The position numbers and the translations under genes were made by a program. Of a stretch of 64,000 nt of DNA, positions 33,659-41,820 are shown in pieces. How positions within the stretch are numbered: the stretch's first letter is position 1; each line of letters begins with the position of its first letter. The notes below the pieces were generated by a model, which had not been told where the DNA came from, made no database searches, and was given only the letters and a program-made list of their open reading frames with translations. Source of the DNA: Streptomyces scopuliridis RB72 (GTDB lineage Bacteria; Actinomycetota; Actinomycetes; Streptomycetales; Streptomycetaceae); contig NZ_JOEI01000009.1 in assembly GCF_000718095.1 (NCBI RefSeq), positions 372,001 through 436,000 of the forward strand, read 5' to 3'.

Positions 33659-33869
33659 AGGACACCTCACGGGGCAGACAGCACGGTTCCGCTCCAGCCT
33701 ACGGCCCGCGACATGGGGTACACGTCCCTCGCGGCGTGAGTCCGCCATGCGTACGGACGGCACTGACCGGACAATCGCAAGAATTTCCAAAGCGGGCCGT
33801 GCCTTTGGCACGTGTCAGACGTTGTTGCCAGTAGGGGGAGTCGCGTCGGCCGCAAGGAGGCAGAAGGCG

Positions 33870-34898
33870 ATGCGTGTTGGAGCTTTTGTACTGGCCGCCC
33901 AGTTCCCGGGCCAGGGACAGGGGGAGGCGCTGCACCGTGCGGTGCGCACCACGGAGCTGGCGGAGGAATCCGGGCTCGACTCGGTCTGGCTCGCCGAGCA
34001 CCATTTCGTGCCGTACGGCGTCTGTCCGTCGGCCGTGACCCTGGCCGGCGTGCTCCTCGGCCGTACCCGCCACATCCGGGTGGGGACGGCGGTCAGCGTG
34101 TTGCCGAACGTACATCCGGTGGCGCTGGGCGAGCAGGCGGCGCTGCTGCATCTCGTCTCCGGCGGCCGGTTCACGCTCGGTGTGGGGCGCGGCGGCCCCT
34201 GGGTCGATCTGGAGGTCTTCGGCACCGGCCTGCGGGCCTACGAGGAGGACTTCCCGGAATCCCTCGCCCTGTTGCTGCGCTGGCTGCGCGAGCCGCGCGT
34301 GGAGGCGTCGGGGGAACGGTTCCGCTTCCGCGAGGTCCCCGTCGTACCGCGCCCCGACGAGCTGATCGAACCGAGCACGGGCCCCGAGACCGTCATGGCC
34401 TGCACCTCCCCCAAGAGCGTCAGACTCGCCGCCGAACACGGCCTGCCGATGCTGCTCGGCATGCACTGCGGCGACGAGGAGAAGGCGGAGATGGTCGCCC
34501 TGTGGCGTACGCACGCGCGCGCGGCGGGCCGTGCGGCGGACGAGATCGCCGGCGCCGCGCATGTGTCGGCCGGGGTGGCGCAGATCGCCGAAGGCCGCGC
34601 GGAGGCGACCGAGACGCTCGTCAAGGCGATGCCCGGCTGGCTGCGCCAGGGCCTGGGCGCCCATGTCACGGTCGACGGAAGAATCCGCGCGATGCGGGAC
34701 CCTGTGGAGTACACCGAACTGCTCTGCGGCCTCCACCCGGTGGGCCCGCCCCGGCTGGCCGCGGACCGGCTGGCGGCCACCGCGGAGCGCACCGGCATCA
34801 CCCGCTTCGCCCTGCTCGTGGAAGGCTCGGGCGATCTGGCGACGACGGAGGAGAACGTACGGCGGCTGGGCGCGGACGTACTGCCCCAACTCGCCTGA
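33870..34898 (+). CDS. LLM-class F420/flavin-dependent oxidoreductase
   Basis: 342 aa from the ATG at 33870, with AAGGAGG upstream. Luciferase-like TIM barrel: MRVGAFVLAAQFPGQGQGEALHRAV, LDSVWLAEHHFVPYGVCPSAVTLAGVLLGRT, IRVGTAVSVLPNVHPVALGEQAALLHLVSGGRFTLGVGRG, all family landmarks. Substrate and cofactor (FMN or F420) cannot be told from sequence. SCO5390-like; convergent with the SCO5389-like gene across a long hairpin. Confidence 0.9.
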   Translation: MRVGAFVLAAQFPGQGQGEALHRAVRTTELAEESGLDSVWLAEHHFVPYGVCPSAVTLAGVLLGRTRHIRVGTAVSVLPNVHPVALGEQAALLHLVSGGRFTLGVGRGGPWVDLEVFGTGLRAYEEDFPESLALLLRWLREPRVEASGERFRFREVPVVPRPDELIEPSTGPETVMACTSPKSVRLAAEHGLPMLLGMHCGDEEKAEMVALWRTHARAAGRAADEIAGAAHVSAGVAQIAEGRAEATETLVKAMPGWLRQGLGAHVTVDGRIRAMRDPVEYTELLCGLHPVGPPRLAADRLAATAERTGITRFALLVEGSGDLATTEENVRRLGADVLPQLA

Positions 34899-34903
34899 GC
34901 GAC

Positions 34904-34951
34904 GCTGCCGCTCCGACACCATGGCCACCGGACACGGTGCGGAGCGGCAGC
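34904..34951. terminator. Long bidirectional terminator
   Basis: 12-bp perfect arms GCTGCCGCTCCG and CGGAGCGGCAGC, extended by CACC/GGTG after a one-base bulge, between two convergent genes. Confidence 0.75.
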
Positions 34952-34959
34952 AAGAGGCG

Positions 34960-35352
34960 TCAGCAGTCCCGGAGTTCGGGTGACTGGTTGAGCAACTGGG
35001 CCCTCACCGAGGTGAAGCGGGCCAGCCGCTCGTCGACCGAGGAGTCCAGCGGGAACACCGCGACACGGTGGCAGTTCTGGAATGCGAGACGCACCCCGAA
35101 GTGCCGCTGCAGCGCGCCGCGAATGGCATCACTCGCGAGCGCGCGCAACAGCTGACCACGTGCTTGCTCGTCCGGCGGGGGCGTCTGGTTGTCGGCGAAC
35201 TGTCCACCGTCCACCTTCAGCTGTGCCACCAGAGAACTGATCATCTCCCATGCGTAGGGCAGGGAGGTCCGGACGCAGTCGACGAAAGCCGCTTCGTCGA
35301 CCTCGCCTCGCTCGGCCTGATCCAACAGCGCCGGTGAGACGTCGAGCGACAT
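34960..35352 (-). CDS. SCO5389-family conserved actinobacterial protein
   Basis: 130 aa from the ATG at 35352 (GAGGAG six bases upstream). Strongly conserved in Streptomyces in the same place, next to nucS. Acidic N-terminus [40 protein letters not shown], then [35 protein letters not shown], then [14 protein letters not shown] and a terminal Cys. No recognisable motif or membrane segment; function unknown. Divergent from nucS. Confidence 0.8.
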   Translation of the reverse strand: MSLDVSPALLDQAERGEVDEAAFVDCVRTSLPYAWEMISSLVAQLKVDGGQFADNQTPPPDEQARGQLLRALASDAIRGALQRHFGVRLAFQNCHRVAVFPLDSSVDERLARFTSVRAQLLNQSPELRDC

Positions 35353-35564
35353 GGGTTCTCCTCTCGCGACCCCGGGAGGCGGGGTCTTACGGGCAGGGAA
35401 GGAGGCGACGACGACGCAGCGTGCACGACCGGCGACCTCCTGCATCCACGTTAGGCGCGCTGTCCGGACCACACCAGCAGAATGGGAACACAACCGGCCA
35501 ACAACGAACGGGGCTTCCGGGGCGAATCGCGCGCGGTGGCGGCAGTCGAGTAGCGTTGCCGACC

Positions 35565-36236
35565 ATGCGCCTCGTCATTGCCCGCTGCTCCGTCGACTAC
35601 GCGGGCCGGCTCACCGCCCACCTGCCCTCCGCACCCCGCCTCATCCTGGTCAAGGCCGACGGAAGTGTGTCGATCCACGCCGATGACCGGGCGTACAAAC
35701 CCCTCAACTGGATGTCACCGCCCTGCACGCTGAAGGAAGGCGCCGACGCGGACGCCGGTGTGTGGACCGTCGTGAACAAGGCGGGCGAAAAATTGATCAT
35801 CACCATGGAGGAGGTCCTCCACGATTCCTCGCACGAACTGGGCGTCGATCCCGGCCTCATCAAAGACGGCGTAGAAGCACACCTTCAGGAGCTGCTGGCC
35901 GACCGGATCGAGACGCTCGGCGAGGGCTACACGCTGATCCGCCGCGAGTACCCGACGGCGATCGGGCCGGTGGACATCCTGTGCCGGGACGCGGACGGCG
36001 TGACGGTGGCGGTGGAGATCAAGCGGCGCGGTGAGATCGACGGCGTGGAACAGCTGACGCGCTACCTGGAGCTGCTGAACCGGGATCCTCATCTGGCGCC
36101 GGTGCGGGGGGTGTTCGCGGCGCAGGAGATCAAACCGCAGGCGCGGGTGCTGGCGACGGACCGGGGTATTGGGTGTGTGGTGCTGGACTACAACGGGCTG
36201 AGGGGCATCGAGGACGACAAGTTGCGGTTGTTCTGA
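35565..36236 (+). CDS. nucS: Endonuclease NucS (EndoMS), non-canonical mismatch repair
   Basis: 223 aa, exactly the actinobacterial NucS length. N-terminal beta domain [21 protein letters not shown]-terminal RecB-like nuclease with [18 protein letters not shown] (catalytic Asp in GPVDIL), AVEIKRRG (Glu-x-Lys) and [10 protein letters not shown] (motif QxxxY). NucS replaces MutS/MutL in Actinobacteria and cuts both strands at G-T, G-G and T-T mismatches (established). TAGCGT nine bases before the ATG and absence of a ribosome site suggest a leaderless transcript. The C-terminal DDKLRLF resembles the beta-clamp-binding tail. Confidence 0.95.
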   Translation: MRLVIARCSVDYAGRLTAHLPSAPRLILVKADGSVSIHADDRAYKPLNWMSPPCTLKEGADADAGVWTVVNKAGEKLIITMEEVLHDSSHELGVDPGLIKDGVEAHLQELLADRIETLGEGYTLIRREYPTAIGPVDILCRDADGVTVAVEIKRRGEIDGVEQLTRYLELLNRDPHLAPVRGVFAAQEIKPQARVLATDRGIGCVVLDYNGLRGIEDDKLRLF

Positions 36237-36250
36237 CGGGTCGCCGTCTG

Positions 36251-36479
36251 GCGGTGCGCTTCCCGGCGGGGGGGGCGTGGGCGCGGTGCGCCTCCCGGCG
36301 GGGGGTCGTGGTGCGGGTCGCGGTGTCTCGTGCCGGGTGCCGGGGCGGTGCGCCGTCCGGCGGGGGTACGGGTGCGTCGTCGTGGTGCCGGGTGCCGGGG
36401 CGGTGCGCCGTCCGGCGGGGGTACGGGGTGCGGGGTGCGTTGTGGTGCGGGGCGCGGTGGGTGGTGCCGGGTGCCGGGG
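36251..36479 (+). repeat. G-rich imperfect tandem repeats downstream of nucS
   Basis: Four copies of a 21-base unit GCGGTGCGC(N2-3)CCGGCGGGG start at 36251, 36283, 36345 and 36400. A 43-base stretch from 36330 is repeated exactly from 36385 (period 55), and a truncated copy starts at 36463. G-runs of three to eight are almost all on the plus strand. The 303-bp gap 36237-36539 holds no supportable gene; besides these repeats it contains one arm of a long inverted repeat. Confidence 0.8.
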
Positions 36480-36484
36480 TCTCC

Positions 36485-36561
36485 GGAGGTGCGTGTCCGG
36501 ACTGCTTTCCTCACCGCGCTCCGCGCGAGCTGCGACGCTTTACGTCCGGACACGCACCTCC
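36485..36561. repeat. 18-bp perfect inverted repeat at the 3' end of the TetR gene
   Basis: Left arm 36485-36502 begins GGAGGTGCGTGTCC; right arm 36544-36561 is its exact complement; the 41-base loop contains the TetR stop region. The right arm encodes the last Val-Arg-Val-Arg-Thr residues. Possible terminator between convergent nucS and tetR, or the scar of an inserted element. Confidence 0.75.
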
Positions 36562-37160
36562 TCCGACCCCGACCCCCTCCCCCCGGCGGTGAGTTCGAGG
36601 GACAGCGCGCCGTGGAGCCGGGTCCAGAAGGTCAGGGCCCGGTGGAGGGTCGCCGGTGAGGCCGGGTGGTCGCCCGCCCACTGGCGGTGGTCTTCGAGGT
36701 GCGTGGCGAACGGCGTCGTGGGACGGTCCGAGGGTTGGGCGGTGTAGGCGTCGAGCAGGGTCGCCATGATCTCGGAGGAGATGGCGGTGATGTCGTCGGG
36801 CGCGTGGTAGCCCGGGACGGGTGTGCCGTAGATGAGGAAGTACCGGTGGGGGTCGGCCAGCGCCCATGCCCGCAGGGCGTGCGCCAGCCCGGCCACGTCG
36901 GCGCCGGAGTCGTGGGCCGCGCGGATGGTGTCCGCGAGGCTTCGGTACGCGTCCCTGATGAGCTCGGTGATCAGCTCGTCGCGGCCGGCGAAGTACCGGT
37001 AGAGCGCGGGGCCGCTCATGCCCATCTGCTTGGCGATCGCGTTGAGGGAGAGCGCTGACGCCCCCGCCGTGGCGATCTGCTCCCACGCGCGTTCCTTGAC
37101 CTCCGCGCGCACCTGACCGCGGTAGCGCTCGCGTGGGGTCTTCGTGCCCGGTTCTGCCAT
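36540..37160 (-). CDS. TetR family transcriptional regulator (WHG-type)
   Basis: 206 aa. HTH: LSLNAIAKQMGMSGPALYRYFAGRDELITELI, the TetR signature. The C-terminal domain, with DPHRYFLIYGTPVPGYHAPDD, is the WHG/TetR_C_13-like pattern. Its last five residues are encoded by one arm of an 18-bp inverted repeat, so its true C-terminus may be altered. Divergent from a quinone oxidoreductase gene, its likely target, through an operator that overlaps that gene's -10 box. Confidence 0.87.
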   Translation of the reverse strand: MAEPGTKTPRERYRGQVRAEVKERAWEQIATAGASALSLNAIAKQMGMSGPALYRYFAGRDELITELIRDAYRSLADTIRAAHDSGADVAGLAHALRAWALADPHRYFLIYGTPVPGYHAPDDITAISSEIMATLLDAYTAQPSDRPTTPFATHLEDHRQWAGDHPASPATLHRALTFWTRLHGALSLELTAGGRGSGSEEVRVRT

Positions 37161-37228
37161 GACCTGCCACCTTCCACACCTGCGCGACTACATCATCAAG
37201 ATTTAGTTAGAGGCTATCACGCGACCTA

Positions 37229-37257
37229 TTGACACTCCCCTGTCGTGGCGTTACAAC
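37229..37257 (+). promoter_or_regulatory. Strong promoter of the quinone oxidoreductase gene
   Basis: TTGACA at 37229-37234, 17-base spacer, TACAAC at 37252-37257: near-consensus vegetative promoter about 37 bases before the ATG. Confidence 0.7.
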
Positions 37258-37265
37258 TTATAACG
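37249..37265. promoter_or_regulatory. TetR operator overlapping the -10 box
   Basis: A 17-bp imperfect palindrome with outer arms CGTTA and TAACG spans the -10 box, so binding of the divergent TetR protein would block RNA polymerase. Confidence 0.6.
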
Positions 37266-37293
37266 AACGCGAGATCAAGTAACGGAGGTCGTC

Positions 37294-38325
37294 ATGAACG
37301 CTGAAGGACTCGTCGAGGTCGTCCTGCCGGGCAAGGTGGAGCCGGAAGGGCTGCAGATCCGGCGCGGAGCCGTCCCCGCCGCGGGCCCGGGGCAGGTCGT
37401 GATCCGGATGGAGGCGACCGGGATCTCCTTCGCCGAGCAGCAGATGCGCCGCGGCAAGTACTACGACCAGCCGGCGTTCCCCTTCGTGCCCGGGTACGAC
37501 CTGGTCGGCACGGTGGTGGCGACCGGCGAGGGCGTCGAACCGGACCTGGCAGGCACCCGGGTGGCCGCGCTGGTCAAGGTCGGCGGCTGGGCCAGCCATG
37601 TGCTCGTCGACGCGGCGGACGCGGTCGAGGTTCCCGCCGGAATCGGCGCGGCGGAGGCGGAGACCCTGGTGGTCAACGGCATCACCGCCTGGCAGATGCT
37701 GCACCGCAAGGCACGGATCCGCGCGGGGCAGACCATCGTGGTGCACGGCGCCAACGGCGGCGTCGGCTCGGTCCTGATCCAACTCGCCCACGCCGCAGGC
37801 GTGAAGGTGATCGGTACGGCGTCAGCCCGCCACCACGACGCCCTGCGGGAACGGGGCGTCACTCCGATCGACTACCGCACCGAGGACGTCGCCGCGCGGG
37901 TCCGCGAGCTGGCCCCCGCTGGGGTGGACGCCGTCTTCGACCACGTCGGCGGCCGGGGCATCGTCGATTCCTGGAGCCTCCTCGCGCCCGGCGGCACGCT
38001 CGTCTCGTACGGCAGCGCCTCCACCCGGGACGACGAGGGCTCCAAGCAGTGGCCCGTGCTCAAGCTGCTCGGCCGGGTGTGGCTGTGGAACGCGCTGCCC
38101 AACCGCCGCCGCGCGTACTTCTTCAACGTCTGGGCCGGGCGCGCCCTGGCCAAAGCTCGGTTCCGGGCCCGGCTGCGCTCCGACCTCACCCAGGTCTTCG
38201 CCGCCCTCCAGCGCGGTGACGTCACCGCCCAGATCGCCGCCCAACTGCCGCTCACCCGCGTCGCGGACGCCCTGCGGCTGGCCGAGTCCGGCACCGTCGC
38301 CGGAAAGGTCGTGCTGAACCCGTAG
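37294..38325 (+). CDS. Zinc-independent quinone oxidoreductase-like dehydrogenase
   Basis: 343 aa medium-chain reductase. N-terminal GroES-like domain (GPGQVVIRMEATGISFAEQQMRRG, FPFVPGYDLVGTVVATG), then a Rossmann domain with IVVHGANGGVGSVLIQLAHAAG binding NAD(P)H. The zinc ligands of alcohol dehydrogenases are absent. C-terminal LTRVADALRLAESGTVAGKVVLNP is the family ending. GGAGG lies six bases before the ATG. TetR-controlled redox enzyme for electrophile or quinone stress is likely (inference). The pair looks inserted between nucS and the conserved NTPase gene. The 268 bases downstream hold no obvious gene. Confidence 0.92.
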   Translation: MNAEGLVEVVLPGKVEPEGLQIRRGAVPAAGPGQVVIRMEATGISFAEQQMRRGKYYDQPAFPFVPGYDLVGTVVATGEGVEPDLAGTRVAALVKVGGWASHVLVDAADAVEVPAGIGAAEAETLVVNGITAWQMLHRKARIRAGQTIVVHGANGGVGSVLIQLAHAAGVKVIGTASARHHDALRERGVTPIDYRTEDVAARVRELAPAGVDAVFDHVGGRGIVDSWSLLAPGGTLVSYGSASTRDDEGSKQWPVLKLLGRVWLWNALPNRRRAYFFNVWAGRALAKARFRARLRSDLTQVFAALQRGDVTAQIAAQLPLTRVADALRLAESGTVAGKVVLNP

Positions 38326-38593
38326 CGCATGTCCAGCCGGCCACGGGCCGCTTGTGCGGGCGGTGAAGGGGGCGCGCAGGGGTCGTGTCCGGGACACTGA
38401 AGCGTGATGCGTGGCGCCCGACCGCCCGTCTTCTGACTGTGGGCAGCTGCGCGCCGTACGGGGTTCTGGGGGTTGTCCCCCGGGAAAGCACAGCATGCCG
38501 TCCCGGGCGCGAGCCCCGGAGCGCCACCCGGCGACAACCCGCACCCGGAGAGCGGCGTCGGCCAACGACGACGACGCCCTCCGGACCCGCCTG

Positions 38594-41143
38594 CTACGCC
38601 GGACCCGGCTCCGGCGACGCCTCCGACAGCGCCGGGTTCGGGCCGCTCACCGTCGTTTGAGGTGACGACGGCGGCGGCGCCGTGTCCGAGGGCTCCTCCG
38701 TCGGCTCGTCGCTCGGGCTCGGCGGCGGGGACGACGGCGGGGTCGGCGGGCTGCTCGGTGGCTTGCTCGGGGAGGTCGGGGGCTTCGACGGAGGCTTTGA
38801 GGGGCTGCCCGGCTCTGACGGGGTGTCACCGGGCGACGAGGCGCTGTCCGACGGCGTGCCCGAGGGGGACGCCGAGTCGGACGGGCTCGCGCTGTCCGAG
38901 GGGACGGCGCTTCCCGAGGTGCTCGGCGCGGGGAGTTGGGCGTCCGGGTTCGGGGGCGCCTCGTCGACGGGCTGGTCGGCCGGCAGGTCGCCTTCGCCGT
39001 TGTCCGCGTCCGGGGACTGTTCCGTACGGACTTTGTCCGTCTGGGTGTTGTCGCTTCCTGAGGTCGCGCCCAGCGTCACCACCGTGCCCAGCACGGCCGC
39101 GAGCACCGCGCCCGCTCCCGCCGCGACCAGGTTGCGGCGGGCACCGAGCGCCGGGCGGCGGCGGAGGGGTACGGACACCGGGGCGGTGCCGGGTCCGAGC
39201 GCCGGGGGCTCGCGCCGGGTGACCAGCGTCACGCTCTCTTCCGGGACCGAAGGCAGGGCCACCTCGGGGACGAACCCCGGCCCCGAGCCCAACGGCACCG
39301 CCTCGCCCGCACCCGGCGGCAACGCCGCCCTCGCCGACGTACCCGGCCGTCCGCCCTCGCGGTCCGTGACCAGCGCCAGCGCCCTGCGTCCCGCGACCGT
39401 GCCGACCTTGTCGGCGACGGCCCCGCGCATCCCGATCGACGCCTCCAGCTCCGCGCGGGCCCTGTCCAGATTTCCTACGCAGAGCGCGAGGACGCCCAAC
39501 TCGTGGTGGAAGTACGCCTCTTCCGCGACCTCACCGGCGATCCTGGCGGCCTCGGAGCCGGACCGCAGGACGCGCTCCCAGGCTCCCCAGTGCAGACCGG
39601 CCAGGAAGGCGGGCGCCGCGCTGCGGGCCAGCAGGACGGCCGCGCTCGGGTGTCCCGACTCCTGTCCCGGGACCAACGGGCCCATCGCCGCGAGGATGGC
39701 GTCCGCCTCGGCGGTGACGCGCTCCGGGGTGACCGAGGGGTGCCCCGCCCACCAGGCGTAGTGCTGGGCGGCGGTGTGCGCGTGGGCCACGGCGTCGTCC
39801 GCGTACCCCTTCGCCTCCAACTGCGCGGCGACGCCCGGGGCGAGCCGGTAGCGCGGGCCGACCGGGGTGAGGAGGCCGCAGCTCATCAGTTCGCCGAGCG
39901 CGGCGTCCGCGTGGGTGTCGCCCACCAGGGCCGGCAGATGCGCCTGGTGCGGGACTTCACCGCCGAGCGCGACCGCGAAGCGCAGCGTGGCGCGGGCGGC
40001 CTCGCTCAGCCGGGAGGCGAGCAGGACCGCGGGCGCGGCGCCCTCGCCGAGGGTGGGCAGCGGAATGTCGTAGCCGTCGGGGGTATGCGGCGGCGCGTCG
40101 TCGGAGATCCGCTCGAAGGGCCGCACAAAGGGCTCGAACTCGTCGGACGCCTCGGAGCTGCCGCGCAGTTGGTCGCGCTGGCGCAGCAGCGCGCCCGCCT
40201 GGACGAAGCGCACGGGGAGGCCCTCGGACTCGAACCAGAGGTCACCCGCCCAGTTCGCCTCCTCGTCGGTGAGGGCCCGTTCGACGACGCCCTCAAGCAG
40301 CTCCAGCGAGGAGCCGCGGCCGAGACCGCCGAGGGCGACCTCCTCCAGGCCCGCGTCCGCGGAGGGCGGTTCGGTGTCGGGGGTCGCGGCCAGCAGATAG
40401 GCGCATTCGGGGGTCGCGGCGAGGAGTTCGTCCAGCGCCTCCCCGCCCAGTTCCAGATCGTCCAGGACGACGACCGCGCCGATGTCATGGACCAGTTCGA
40501 GCAGTCCGGCGCGGTCGGGGCGGCAGAGCGCGGAGTGGTGGACGGCCGCGTACAGCTCGTACAGCAGCTCGGTGGTGGTGCGGCGGTGGCCGGAGAGGCG
40601 TACGACACCGTCGGGCGCGAGGTCCGCGCAGTCCGCGGCGACGACATCGAGCAGTGTGGTACGGCCGGAGCCCGGCGCGCCGGTGAGACGTACGGACCGG
40701 CCGCGCCCCAGCAGCCCCGCCAGCCGCTCGCGTTCCGCGCCACGCTCCAGCAACGGGAGGGGTGGTGCGGCGGGTCCCGGCGGTACGGAGGGCCGGCCCG
40801 CGCGCTGGAGATCGGCGCGTTCGGCGGCGGCGCGCCGCGCGGGGGCGTGGGGCTGTCGGCCGGGCGGGCAGAGCTCGATCTCGCTGCCGTCGATGGGGTT
40901 GACGGTGAGCAGGTACTCGCCGGAGATCAGCTGGACCGTGCGGGCGGGCGGCGGGGTGGTGACCGGCCCGGCGCCCTTGAGATGCGCCACGGCCGGCGTG
41001 ACATGGGCGGGGGTGACATGGGAAGACGTGGCGGGCGTGACCGCGGGCACGATCTCGGCGCGCGCCGGACGTGCCGAGTCCGCGCTCTCACCCGCGCGTT
41101 CGTCGTGACCGTACTCTTCCGGTCCCCGGTCTATCGGGTCCAT
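38594..41143 (-). CDS. Membrane-anchored STAND-like NTPase with extracellular Pro/Ser tail
   Basis: 849 aa from the ATG at 41143 (GGGGAG nine bases upstream). Order: disordered N-terminus; short conserved segment SGEYLLTVNPIDGSEIELCPPG (about 74-95); NTPase with P-loop LTGAPGSGRTTLL (155-163; Arg replaces the usual Lys) and Walker B VVVLDDLEL; helical TPR-like region with AYFHHELGVLALCVGNLDRARAELE; one membrane span about 671-694 (VAAGAGAVLAAVLGTVVTLGA); then about 150 extracytoplasmic residues rich in Pro, Ser and Asp. The layout suggests a signalling or transport ATPase whose tail crosses the cell wall. SCO5387-like; biochemical function unknown. Confidence 0.78.
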   Translation of the reverse strand: MDPIDRGPEEYGHDERAGESADSARPARAEIVPAVTPATSSHVTPAHVTPAVAHLKGAGPVTTPPPARTVQLISGEYLLTVNPIDGSEIELCPPGRQPHAPARRAAAERADLQRAGRPSVPPGPAAPPLPLLERGAERERLAGLLGRGRSVRLTGAPGSGRTTLLDVVAADCADLAPDGVVRLSGHRRTTTELLYELYAAVHHSALCRPDRAGLLELVHDIGAVVVLDDLELGGEALDELLAATPECAYLLAATPDTEPPSADAGLEEVALGGLGRGSSLELLEGVVERALTDEEANWAGDLWFESEGLPVRFVQAGALLRQRDQLRGSSEASDEFEPFVRPFERISDDAPPHTPDGYDIPLPTLGEGAAPAVLLASRLSEAARATLRFAVALGGEVPHQAHLPALVGDTHADAALGELMSCGLLTPVGPRYRLAPGVAAQLEAKGYADDAVAHAHTAAQHYAWWAGHPSVTPERVTAEADAILAAMGPLVPGQESGHPSAAVLLARSAAPAFLAGLHWGAWERVLRSGSEAARIAGEVAEEAYFHHELGVLALCVGNLDRARAELEASIGMRGAVADKVGTVAGRRALALVTDREGGRPGTSARAALPPGAGEAVPLGSGPGFVPEVALPSVPEESVTLVTRREPPALGPGTAPVSVPLRRRPALGARRNLVAAGAGAVLAAVLGTVVTLGATSGSDNTQTDKVRTEQSPDADNGEGDLPADQPVDEAPPNPDAQLPAPSTSGSAVPSDSASPSDSASPSGTPSDSASSPGDTPSEPGSPSKPPSKPPTSPSKPPSSPPTPPSSPPPSPSDEPTEEPSDTAPPPSSPQTTVSGPNPALSEASPEPGPA

Positions 41144-41348
41144 GGTGAAAAGCTCCCCAGATCGTGGCGTGCGATGCCCCCCGGCCTCACACGCCCATCT
41201 GTCGCTTCTGGTGCCGGTGTCTGCGTCCACGGGTCGGTCAATCGGCAGACGGGCCGAACCCTAGACCTCCGCAGGGTATCCGCGTATGCCGGGGTGCCAC
41301 GCCGTCCAAGACATCACGTTCTCATGAGAATTGCGCGATGTGGGACGG

Positions 41349-41672
41349 TCAGACCCGAGGGAGCGATTCTGCGGCGATTCCGCCTTCGATGGCGAGAATG
41401 CGGTGCAATCGGGTCGCCACCAGCAGTCGCTGCATCTGCGGCGGGACACCGCGCAGCACAAGCCTACGGCCGCACCGCCCCGCGCGTCGGTGGGCTCCCA
41501 TGATGACGCCGAGTCCCGTGGCGTCCCAGGAGTCCAGTGCGGTCAGGTCGAGCACCAGATCGCCGACGCCGTCGTCGACCGCCGAGTGCAGGACCGTACG
41601 GGCGTCCGCCGCGCTGCGTACGTCGAGGCGGCCCCCGACGACCAGCTCGGCGTGGTCGCCCCTGATGTGCAT
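41349..41672 (-). CDS. STAS-domain anti-sigma-factor antagonist
   Basis: 107 aa from the ATG at 41672 (GGGGAG five bases upstream). SpoIIAA-like: AELVVGGRLDVRSAADARTVLHSAV, then VLDLTALDSWDATGLGVIMGAHRRA. The residue at the phosphorylation position is Thr in WDATGLGV, where SpoIIAA and most antagonists have Ser. Likely part of a partner-switching cascade; the cognate kinase and sigma factor are not adjacent. C-terminal LLVATRLHRILAIEGG is typical. Confidence 0.88.
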   Translation of the reverse strand: MHIRGDHAELVVGGRLDVRSAADARTVLHSAVDDGVGDLVLDLTALDSWDATGLGVIMGAHRRAGRCGRRLVLRGVPPQMQRLLVATRLHRILAIEGGIAAESLPRV

Positions 41673-41820
41673 ATGCGCTCCCCGAGAGTACTTTCCGTGC
41701 TCCGTAGTCTGTTCTGTCTTCCAACAACTGACTGCCGCGCGGCCCAAGAAGTTGCCGTCTGTAAGCGAACCGATATCGAATTCACCCTGTGGGGTGATAT
41801 GTGCGTACCGGTGACGCGGC

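Noticed and set aside
36251..36479. Repeats considered as a CRISPR array
   Set aside because: Spacing is irregular (32, 62, 55), units are only four and G-rich, there are no unique spacers of constant length and no cas genes.
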